Source: Chitinophaga varians (GTDB taxonomy: Bacteria; Bacteroidota; Bacteroidia; Chitinophagales; Chitinophagaceae). From it: DNA of 64,000 nt. The notes under the pieces are model-generated. The model was not told the origin of the DNA and searched no databases. It worked only from the letters and a program-made list of their open reading frames with translations. Shown one piece after another: positions 10,901 through 16,315 of the stretch. Both the position numbers and the translations under genes were made by a program. Position 1 is the stretch's first letter; each line of letters begins with the position of its first letter. The stretch is taken from contig NZ_JACVFB010000001.1 in NCBI RefSeq assembly GCF_014529945.1, positions 1,488,001 to 1,552,000 of the forward strand, written 5' to 3'.

Positions 10901-11024
10901 TTCTCCGGCCAGTGGTGCCGCTTTCCCGGCATTAAACATCCAGGGGACCAATGTTACCATCAGAGTAGTTGTCATTTCGCCATCGAGCGGTATCTTAACA
11001 TCATTTATTGAAAGTGTACCTTAG
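4944..11024 (+). CDS. TANFOR-domain giant secreted protein, probable polymorphic toxin
   Basis: 2026 residues from the ATG at 4944, chosen because the hydrophobic signal peptide (IRPLFSLMLLLLLRLTVAGQ) follows it directly; the frame is open back to an ATG at 4875. The mature N-terminus (YPVTASTQIIPPYSVYLPDY) matches my memory of the TANFOR domain. Fibronectin-III-like stretches follow to about residue 420. A zincin motif HEIGHGAFTLEH lies at 874-885, then long unclassified regions. Near the C-terminus, YIVVHGEG (His1709) and IVLLSCAD (Cys1751) have the spacing and strand context of clan-CD autoprocessing proteases. The last 90 or so residues resemble the second half of EndoU-type toxins (KPGNMSTMFP, then VTIRVVVISPSSGILTSF). 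A small gene 4 bp downstream looks like its immunity partner. Secretion and modular order are well supported; toxicity is inferred. Confidence 0.8.
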   Translation: MRDTQIARIIRPLFSLMLLLLLRLTVAGQQYPVTASTQIIPPYSVYLPDYVVPGSDKMRVILVQNDLTKPSYDVILQMTIEQNGTVIMRTAQHFVPKPLTLMAGVPTIISSTDLADYLHSDNITFTGGFSRDVYEKNKSLPEGAYRITFTAYDYRRQTVQVSNPGANIFYFRKNDPPLLNLPVCGSRVEKRDPQFLTFSWSSRNTSGVVAGNITEYVFSLYEIKPKGSNPDYIIRSTRPIYTVTTQNTTIPYGPGEPALTDSMEYAWIVQAKDQSGRDAYSNQGYSLSCKFTYLGTNPFEINHIAKPTLSGKSTGERSIRLSWPLAANDARYQVDAYRVQYRAAAKNGVEYDWHAEEKTNDTLLNVRSLEPGRTYEARLQWRVAGVYGPFSEVVTLTTDAPRTFTCGDANSLQAPQNTQPQPSLSAGMIVKIGHFDVMLTEVSGGDGLFSGKGKVITAGFGTGLALEFKKITINTDLVVIRGEMQAITEGIDKFTEDGIKHERGGDEVGQVVTGDVVPDIVTKLHVFTKDNIVVDTDKGTITLTDSETGKQEVIDYKAKNKTLPITLEDTDGNLYNIDKNGKVTEAGKRDKSLAGNPAALEALKTLDLSKAKVIFTAAAGNKYAFDSWKQDYYGKPVLDKSYEVLADGAYRVSAKAIVPGEQEKVTATLTVTDNSIDTATLKFVNGKGIVYPSTHNGNVYTITVTGGPAGDAQEIYAVCAVKSKPVSIGKLLVASYAPKQRKVVLVPVGKNGWAPEREIRSALEKSYAGVGVTYTITVDDSFRSNTSWDLNGDSLLQDSKSAALSNSFTGEEKMLCRAYRKSHQIDDDAVYLFLVNEVALKDGDLIGKMPRQSQYGFLFTKDQSPENVARAVSHEIGHGAFTLEHTFSAGITLPKGTTDNLMDYSNGYTLLKYQWDVVHDPGHVWGLLENDADQESVGYSDMKVFDPLNNTPGRTYTFITPGGTYITLPPAAKNLRFSTLDRTFFLRHGAPDNEKPTEELVPLGALVSFEISDSNYSARFDGNTFQGYKVKNGSFYEDTITITRKPEDAIAVLLGVKDGAFVTYASRFSTGHNTTALTAPYRGSSTRYNDFSVVHLDLSKDKQSFVESIGEQQKGAPLLTLPANDLFFANQDVPFTIGDKTKASVKDLLLTLLTKESPVKDYLTFYTLANLKASDLANVKSCLEPAVWQATVRTRLKELIFNENVGHNTATDLFYNQLQQRVEEELKKFSVDGNKLVADLHAAVLAKKGQDEIHTILVGNYASCGFSLLPISDRLYILGQLLSKEGSNNNWYTDPKWYSSNDGAFIVGDLVKTTPEDGRVKLLKDGFKANNYQWLRKLLDHSTTWFNGVGYDDVHDVADVVANWVGIYRDQLGITPTQRSFQDEIFGVPPFTYYPGETEFPLGFKSNNVYTIRGGLREDAIEYNVGPYMTSKVEFLSTGKIHMAENYYRKVIPLTISAPNTRLEWPQQYINYDEEYDPFESVVLTAAIHLPEIGFDEGQQIAVPAYMAWLYHRDFKRAVSARNTRTVVNILNISAALFLAPESGGGSLALLTQLTTDVAGVVSAADVYVQAEKNRLSSEGLLVDKEYYAGWDKIVATTNYINMGVGGLNLSVSAYTKFRQLSGTLSEARRLLEGAPLTYKNLRTAWASAKAGRLLEEALEAASRRTAIELANEAIELRKRSILIAGEDLKHVGTWMKGANPNTVYIVVHGEGDVFKVMANGVDKTLTAETLGDWIIAQKIPADRDIVLLSCADIETAKKLSSQINRNLIANHGWVDLAENGAVAGEHPFMEVTPQGTATEVAAGRVSTRALSGATVRLGATRSTVNNFVSQITDKTVMHVIYGEVKLTVSVPGRGVVFRNSYRGDMIWEDLKNDFVTNPALRGLPPGFTVEYKLGGIHSMRTVLQNPESYRYTIANSSIGQIAGQDVAQIRPEVYVPDMTTILTNNRWNTTGIWIRKPGNMSTMFPASFTENQILGYISDAFRTAGSPASGAAFPALNIQGTNVTIRVVVISPSSGILTSFIESVP

Positions 11025-11028
11025 TAGT

Positions 11029-11781
11029 ATGAATTACAAGTTATTGGTACAATATACCAAGATCGTGGTGGCGATTGGAGTGCCACAGGATCAGGAGTTA
11101 AGCCTGCTGCAGGGTACGTTTGATCATAATCCGATCGTTCCTATGGATGATCTGTTGAAACAATTGACAGATGTGAAAGCTGTGTTGGATGGAACATTAC
11201 CTGCTAAGATGGAGGATTCGATAGGAGCAATAGACCCCTTTGGGTATATTGACATTCAACCGGATATAACCCGGTATGTGAGTGAAGACTATGGACTGGA
11301 ACAGGTGTTGCCGACTCCGCTGTACTATCATTGGTTTGAGCAGTTTGTCAGGTTTGCAACAGTCAGCGCTAACGCCTATCCCAAACACAGGAAGGCCTAT
11401 AATGAACTTGGAATACCAATGGGAGAGGACTGGGGCATCTGGTTTTTTATGCGCATGGAAAATGATCAGGTAACTACCTTGTATGCAACGCTTAATCGGC
11501 CAGGTGATATAAAACTGGAATACCTATTTAACGAAAAGTATGCGTATAGCCACTATGTAGCGTTGTTGGATGATGTCAGACAGGCTCTCCGTGGAACAAT
11601 ACCAACCGAAGGAAGGAACGATATTCAAATAACAGCGGAATCTGTTATAATCGAGCAGGAAGAGAACAGATATGAGATTCCATTACCTGTATGTGAGCTC
11701 ATGCTGGAAGATTGGTTGTGGTTTATTCATACTGTACAACAAAACTTCAATTGCAGACTGTTTAAAGAAAACGAAGCATAA
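11029..11781 (+). CDS. Probable immunity protein for the upstream toxin
   Basis: 250 residues from the ATG at 11029; the frame reaches back to 11008 but would then overlap the toxin end. It has no signal peptide and no obvious membrane segment, so it is cytoplasmic, and it is acidic with several Trp/Tyr-rich stretches (MGEDWGIWFF, LMLEDWLWFIH). I do not recognise a family. The assignment rests on position: it starts 4 bp after the stop of a modular toxin-like gene on the same strand and is followed by a strong terminator, the usual layout of a toxin-immunity pair. Confidence 0.6.
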   Translation: MNYKLLVQYTKIVVAIGVPQDQELSLLQGTFDHNPIVPMDDLLKQLTDVKAVLDGTLPAKMEDSIGAIDPFGYIDIQPDITRYVSEDYGLEQVLPTPLYYHWFEQFVRFATVSANAYPKHRKAYNELGIPMGEDWGIWFFMRMENDQVTTLYATLNRPGDIKLEYLFNEKYAYSHYVALLDDVRQALRGTIPTEGRNDIQITAESVIIEQEENRYEIPLPVCELMLEDWLWFIHTVQQNFNCRLFKENEA

Positions 11782-11793
11782 GTATATTGTACT

Positions 11794-11838
11794 ATTCCAT
11801 GCCAAAGCCTGCGCAGACCGCAGGCTTTGGCATGGAAT
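11794..11838. terminator. Bidirectional terminator
   Basis: Perfect 20-bp stem (ATTCCATGCCAAAGCCTGCG and its complement) with a CAGAC loop, lying between the convergent immunity and MarR genes. Confidence 0.85.
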
Positions 11839-11853
11839 GACGTAAGTGTTCCG

Positions 11854-12549
11854 CTATTCCTTGCTGCGTCGCTTTGCATCCCAATGTTTAAACATTTTTT
11901 CCCGTTCAGACATGATCTGTGCCATCTTTTCTTCCCCCAGTGTTTCTGAGAGCAGATCATCTATTGATTTATTTCTAATGTTAGAGAGTATTGCCTGATG
12001 TTGGGTTTCCGTGTCTCTCAGGATATTTACGACCACCTGTTTGTCTTTATGATCGATATCGCTGTACATCAGTAGCGTGGGCTTATGCAGCAGTTGGTAT
12101 ACCTTGAAAAGTATTTTTTCTCCCGCTTTGGTAAGGCTGACCAGCTTAGCCCGCTTATCTTCCGGGTCAGTTCTCTCTGTGATGTATCCCAGTTTTTTCA
12201 GTTTGTTGAGTATGTCGATGCCGGTAGTCTGTTCCGCAAAGTTGTACTGTATGACCTGTATTTTTTTGACTTCCTTTAAATGATAGATGGTGTTGAGAAA
12301 ATAGAACCACTCCAGTTCAAACCCCGGTAGGTCCTGCAAGGCCATTTTGGAGTAAGTCGTTTGCATGTTCGCCAGCCTCCCTATCAGCTTCGCAAAGGTA
12401 GTGTCCAGATCAGGAGGGGTAAGCCCGCCGAATAATTGCTGATTACGCTCTTTCGCTAAAAAATACATGCAGAATTCTGCTGCGGAGGCAGTGTTGTTTT
12501 TCTGTATGTATTCTTCCCAGGCACTGATTAGTTTTGTGAGTTCACCCAT
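11854..12549 (-). CDS. MarR-family transcriptional regulator
   Basis: 231 residues, longer than the usual 140-160 of the family. The winged helix-turn-helix is in the middle: GIDILNKLKKLGYITERTDP leads into the wing DPEDKRAKLVSLTKAGE, which carries the typical D-x(2)-R-basic pattern. The extra C-terminal helix-rich tail includes a probable dimerisation segment. The ATG at 12549 is only 2 bp from a palindromic repeat (12552-12573), so autoregulation is likely. The divergent membrane-protein gene at 12705 is the probable target. The ligand is unknown. Confidence 0.85.
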   Translation of the reverse strand: MGELTKLISAWEEYIQKNNTASAAEFCMYFLAKERNQQLFGGLTPPDLDTTFAKLIGRLANMQTTYSKMALQDLPGFELEWFYFLNTIYHLKEVKKIQVIQYNFAEQTTGIDILNKLKKLGYITERTDPEDKRAKLVSLTKAGEKILFKVYQLLHKPTLLMYSDIDHKDKQVVVNILRDTETQHQAILSNIRNKSIDDLLSETLGEEKMAQIMSEREKMFKHWDAKRRSKE

Positions 12550-12551
12550 GA

Positions 12552-12573
12552 TTTATATCGAATTCGATGTAAA
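12552..12573. promoter_or_regulatory. Palindromic operator, site 1 (probable MarR site)
   Basis: A 12-bp perfect palindrome ATCGAATTCGAT (12557-12568) extends to 22 bp with a single mismatched pair (TTTA...TAAA arms). It lies immediately upstream of the marR-type start codon. Confidence 0.6.
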
Positions 12574-12587
12574 TGTAGGCAAAATAA

Positions 12588-12630
12588 TTTGGAGGAACCG
12601 ATTTTGTGCTATATTTGTATCGAAATAGAT
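12588..12630 (+). promoter_or_regulatory. Promoter with overlapping operator, site 2
   Basis: TTTG at 12588-12591 and TATATTTG at 12610-12617 are 18 bp apart, an excellent Bacteroidota -33/-7 pair for the membrane-protein gene at 12705. Directly downstream, at the expected transcription start, lies ATCGAAATAGAT (12619-12630), which matches operator site 1 in nine of twelve positions. Confidence 0.6.
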
Positions 12631-12704
12631 GTATTTTATTTAAAAATGCAACGAAAGCGATAGGAGTGTTTCTTTCGCTCTTTGTCTTTAAAAGATCAAT
12701 AAAA

Positions 12705-13211
12705 ATGATGAATATCACGACGAGTTATCTTACAAGGGCCGAACTATGGCTGTATATCACCACCCTGGCATATTTCCTCATGAATGGGGCGCAGCTGTTT
12801 GAAACGCTGGTATTTGTGCCTAAATGGACGGAGGCTCCTCCTGACAATTTCAGGTTGCTGCTGGACGGGCGGGGAGCCAGCCTGAAGAACTTCTGGATAG
12901 TGTTTCATTCTCTGCATGAGATCACCTTTATACTGGCGATCATCTTTTGCTGGAAAATTGACTTCGCCAGGAACTGGCTGCTGGCGCTATTTGCGGTCCA
13001 CTTTGCCGTAAGGGTATGGACGCTTGCCTTTTTCGCGCCTAACATTATCAACTTCCAGAAAATAGCGGAAACGCATGCCGTAGTGAAAGACCTGGCGGCT
13101 AAAACAGCCCGCTGGCAGACGCTCAACTATCTACGGGTCGCGATTTTCATCGCGGTATCGATAGGGCTTATTCCTTTATGCGTCCGGCTATTTAACCTGC
13201 GCCATTCATAG
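12705..13211 (+). CDS. Small membrane protein, DUF1772-like
   Basis: 168 residues from the ATG at 12705; longer versions in this frame would include the promoter. Four hydrophobic segments are visible. The arrangement FFAPNIINFQKIAE followed by ARWQTLNYLR recalls the P...N / W-x-x-LN-x-x-R pattern of DUF1772 and anthrone-oxygenase-like membrane proteins, but the similarity is weak. It is divergent from a MarR regulator and has its own promoter overlapped by an operator-like palindrome, so it is probably inducible by the MarR ligand. Confidence 0.65.
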   Translation: MMNITTSYLTRAELWLYITTLAYFLMNGAQLFETLVFVPKWTEAPPDNFRLLLDGRGASLKNFWIVFHSLHEITFILAIIFCWKIDFARNWLLALFAVHFAVRVWTLAFFAPNIINFQKIAETHAVVKDLAAKTARWQTLNYLRVAIFIAVSIGLIPLCVRLFNLRHS

Positions 13212-13219
13212 GCAAAGGT

Positions 13220-13255
13220 CATCAGCCTTCAGGTGCGACGACCTGAAGGCTGATG
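13220..13255. terminator. Bidirectional terminator
   Basis: Perfect 15-bp stem CATCAGCCTTCAGGT / ACCTGAAGGCTGATG with a GCGACG loop, between two convergent genes. Confidence 0.8.
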
Positions 13256-13283
13256 TATTCAACAGGGGATCAAAAGCGCGGAA

Positions 13284-13721
13284 TCATCTGCAGGGGCCAT
13301 TCACATTCATCACGTTTCTGGATGCGAGGCTTTGCTCCAGCGCGTTGCGCACCATGCGTTGCACGTATTGTTGCCTTTCAGAGGAGGAAGCCGTTGCCAG
13401 GTTACCCTGCACGAGGGTGGCGGAGATAGTGGAACCACCCTGCATGCCATTGATTTGCACCTGCCAGTTGCGGCCACCGCCTGCAATGGCGCCCTGCACG
13501 TCCAGCCGCACGGTACCATACTCAATCCGGAAAGGAGGAAGCCGCCATATATCGGCGAATGTCAGCTGACCGATGGCATTTTGCGCATCGGTGATGTTTT
13601 TGTTGGATACTGTTCCCGGATAATTGGGGATGGCACCCTGGGGAGTGATGTTAATAGTACAATTAGGGTCGTTAAACAATTCTGTCCCGGCGGACATCAT
13701 GGGTTGTGTGTTTTCTGTCAT
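13284..13721 (-). CDS. Hypothetical protein, unknown family
   Basis: 145 residues from an ATG at 13721. No signal peptide or membrane segment is seen. The chain is Gly/Asn/Gln-rich with beta-type alternation (RIEYGTVRLDVQGAIAGGG, NWQVQINGMQGG) and a C-terminal helix ending in a lone Cys (NGPCR). I do not recognise it. It is isolated: a terminator lies on its 3' side, and about 240 bp without features (13722-13961) separates it from the GH43 gene. Confidence 0.6.
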   Translation of the reverse strand: MTENTQPMMSAGTELFNDPNCTINITPQGAIPNYPGTVSNKNITDAQNAIGQLTFADIWRLPPFRIEYGTVRLDVQGAIAGGGRNWQVQINGMQGGSTISATLVQGNLATASSSERQQYVQRMVRNALEQSLASRNVMNVNGPCR

Positions 13722-13961
13722 AGTGATAGATTTAAAATGGTGAGGAAATGGTTATTACATTGATGGAGTTATCTCAACAGTGAGGGAATTACAGGAGATA
13801 TTTTAACGTAGTTATTTTGAGAATTGAATCCTGATGACAATCATCACCACATCGAATGTAGGTAAAAATTCCATTCGAAGAATGTCGTCGCACGGTATTT
13901 AAAATATAATGTTGCTTTATATATGATGTGCTGCTGATTTGAGTGTAATCGCGTATTCGTT

Positions 13962-15104
13962 CTACCGGTTTCCAGGTATCAACTGTGGCTGGGTGGTAGG
14001 TCCTTCCACCACAAGTCTGCCGTCTTTTAATATCTTCATCCGGTCGATAAACACCACCCGTTCATCACCCGTTGCCAGCGTGCGGGCATGATATACGCAA
14101 AGCATCTCTTTGCCATCAGGGGAATAGGTAATGCTGTTATGACCGGTGCCGGTCACCACACCACCTTTGTCCGTGTTTTGCTGCAATACGGGATTGTTGG
14201 CGGCCTTCACAAACGGGCCGAGCGGACTTTTGGCAGTAGCATATCCCACCGCGTAATTTTTGCCCCCGAAATAATTAGCGGAATACATCAGGTAGTAGGT
14301 GTCCGCCTTTTTAAAGATGACGGAACCTTCTGTCCACCGGCGGTTGACTTCTCTGGTGGTAACAGAACGGCTTTCCCACGCTGCCTGCTGATCGTCCATT
14401 TTTACAGGCGGACGCAGGAGCAGTACCGGTTCTCCGATCACCCCGCTGAAATCAGGTTTTAATTCAACCCCATACACCCAGCTCTCTTCTATGGCCTCGA
14501 ACCACCCCTTCTTCCTGGCCTGGTCGGCCACTTCACTTTTCACCGGGTGTTTATAACAACAACGGGAGTAATAAAGAAAAATACGACCACTTTTGTCAAA
14601 CAATACATTAGCGTCTATAACCGGATAACCGGGATCAAAAACAGGTTGGTCAAACAGGTCGGTGAACGGTCCGACCGGACTGTCTGACACTGCCACCCCT
14701 ATACGAAAATTCTCCACTTCCCTGTTGGGATTGTTTTTCCACTGTGCACTGTAGAACATATAAAACCTGCCCTGGTGTTCATATACCTCCGGCGCCCAAT
14801 AGGCCCCATTCCAGGCGGCAGTGGAATCACTCCAGCCATTTTTGTTCCCCGCATAAAACACCTGGCCTTCGTTTTGCCAGTGCACAAGGTCGGTAGAAGA
14901 ATAAGCCGCAAATCCATTTTTAGCCACGCCACCGGTGCCATACATGTAATACTGACCGCCTCGGGTATGCAGCACATAAGGGTCCCCGAATTTTACGGGC
15001 AACGGGTTCTGATAGGTGTTCCCGGACTGGGCGAACAACCGGGTGTGATGGAAGAGGAAAGTCAGCAACAGGATGCCCGTGGAAATTTTCATCGCTTTAT
15101 TCAT
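13962..15104 (-). CDS. Secreted glycoside hydrolase family 43 enzyme
   Basis: About 380 residues from the ATG at 15104 (a second Met at 15092 starts the signal peptide MKISTGILLLTFLFHHTRLF equally well). GH43 enzymes are five-bladed beta-propellers cutting arabinan, xylan side chains and related polymers. The first catalytic Asp region is PLPVKFGDPYVL near the mature N-terminus. The propeller repeat WAPEVYEHQGRFYMFYSA is typical, and RRWTEGSVIFKK supplies the general-acid Glu. The family match is strong; substrate is undetermined. It stands alone, with no SusCD pair nearby, so it is not in an obvious utilisation locus. Confidence 0.88.
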   Translation of the reverse strand: MNKAMKISTGILLLTFLFHHTRLFAQSGNTYQNPLPVKFGDPYVLHTRGGQYYMYGTGGVAKNGFAAYSSTDLVHWQNEGQVFYAGNKNGWSDSTAAWNGAYWAPEVYEHQGRFYMFYSAQWKNNPNREVENFRIGVAVSDSPVGPFTDLFDQPVFDPGYPVIDANVLFDKSGRIFLYYSRCCYKHPVKSEVADQARKKGWFEAIEESWVYGVELKPDFSGVIGEPVLLLRPPVKMDDQQAAWESRSVTTREVNRRWTEGSVIFKKADTYYLMYSANYFGGKNYAVGYATAKSPLGPFVKAANNPVLQQNTDKGGVVTGTGHNSITYSPDGKEMLCVYHARTLATGDERVVFIDRMKILKDGRLVVEGPTTQPQLIPGNR

Positions 15105-15288
15105 GGCGTATATGTCAGGTAAACAAATATAACTTCCGGAAATCACAAATGAAAACGATTTTATGTAATTTGCTCCCTGCCAACGGGCATGGTTATACTA
15201 TCCGCCCTTCAACAGGAGGGATAGTACCTGTAGCATCCATCGTCCGTAAATGTCGAAAAATCTGATCATATAACCCGAACATCAAACC

Positions 15289-15750
15289 ATGGAGCAACCC
15301 AAAAATTTTACCAGAGTAGGTAATGTGTACAAAATGAAACCCCAATACGGATTTAGTATTTTCGTGATCCTACTGGCGCTGGCCCTCGCCTTTCTCGGCT
15401 TCTATATCAAATCGCCCTGGGTGATGTGGCTGTTTCTTGCCCTGGCAGTGATATTTATACTGAGCGCCTTCACTAAATCGCTGGTGGTAGACATGGACCA
15501 GAAGGTGATCAACGTAAAGATGGCCCTGATTAAGCCAGCCTATACGATACCTATCGCGGATATTCAGCAGTTTGAACTGTATTCTCTCAGAACAAATTTT
15601 ATTACGACGAATACTACCCTGAACGTATACTACCTGAAAGACGGCAAAGAAAAATCAGCCTCCCTGGCGCAGGGCATTACCAAAAGGGCCATGCAAAATA
15701 TTTTAAACGACATTGAAGAAATAATTGCCAATGATGAGTTTGCAAGATAA
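15289..15750 (+). CDS. Two-helix membrane protein, unknown function
   Basis: 153 residues. Two adjacent hydrophobic segments (IFVILLALALAFLGFYI and MWLFLALAVIFILSAF) form a hairpin near the N-terminus, followed by a beta-rich soluble domain that resembles membrane-associated PH-like folds (VDMDQKVINVKMAL, AYTIPIADIQQFELY). The next gene overlaps its end by 20 bp and has the same layout, so the two are probably translationally coupled partners. No named family. Confidence 0.7.
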   Translation: MEQPKNFTRVGNVYKMKPQYGFSIFVILLALALAFLGFYIKSPWVMWLFLALAVIFILSAFTKSLVVDMDQKVINVKMALIKPAYTIPIADIQQFELYSLRTNFITTNTTLNVYYLKDGKEKSASLAQGITKRAMQNILNDIEEIIANDEFAR

Positions 15751-16243
15751 GTTGAGGGTGGTAAGAACGCCAGACAGGATTTCGTTACAACCCAATCGTC
15801 GATTGGCCGCCGTCCTGAAGCTGTACGCGATCGCCGCCGTGGCGCTCGGTCTGTTGCTGGCCATTTTTTATAGGTGGCTGGGAGAGGGCGTCATCGTGAT
15901 ATGCGCAGCGTTGCTGATCTGTCTCGTCATCCGTGGTTTGGTAGACTATATTTTTTGGTATAACGTGCGCTATGAGTTTGACAAGGCCACCAACGCTGTG
16001 TATAGGGAAAACCCGCCGTTCGGCAGAAAGCAGATCATGCGACTGGACGAAATGGTGATCATCACCGGCTCAGCATCCGGCGACTGGTACTATGCGATCG
16101 GCATCAAAAAGCAGCAGCTGGTAAAAAACTATAGGATCAGCCCCTTTTTTGGTAGTGCAGGCGTTTACAAGTTAATGATAACGGAATTTGAGGAGGATAT
16201 ACTGGTGCATATTATAGCGCTGTTGCCAGGTTCCGCACACTAA
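15731..16243 (+). CDS. Two-helix membrane protein, partner of upstream gene
   Basis: 170 residues from the ATG at 15731 (15734 is also possible; the frame begins at a TTG at 15725). It overlaps the preceding gene by 20 bp. It repeats that gene's plan: a helical hairpin (LYAIAAVALGLLLAIFY, GVIVICAALLICLVIRGLV), then a beta-rich tail with a strand such as RYEFDKATNAVYREN. Function unknown; a hetero-oligomer with its neighbour is a reasonable guess. Confidence 0.7.
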   Translation: MMSLQDKLRVVRTPDRISLQPNRRLAAVLKLYAIAAVALGLLLAIFYRWLGEGVIVICAALLICLVIRGLVDYIFWYNVRYEFDKATNAVYRENPPFGRKQIMRLDEMVIITGSASGDWYYAIGIKKQQLVKNYRISPFFGSAGVYKLMITEFEEDILVHIIALLPGSAH

Positions 16244-16268
16244 CATATTGATGACAACAACTCAATAA

Positions 16269-16301
16269 AAAGCCGCTTACATCCATCATGTAAGCGGCTT
16301 T
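16269..16301. terminator. Bidirectional terminator
   Basis: Perfect 14-bp stem AAAGCCGCTTACAT / ATGTAAGCGGCTTT with a CCATC loop, flanked by A and T runs, between convergent genes. Confidence 0.85.
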
Positions 16302-16315
16302 CCTGTTTTGAGGTG

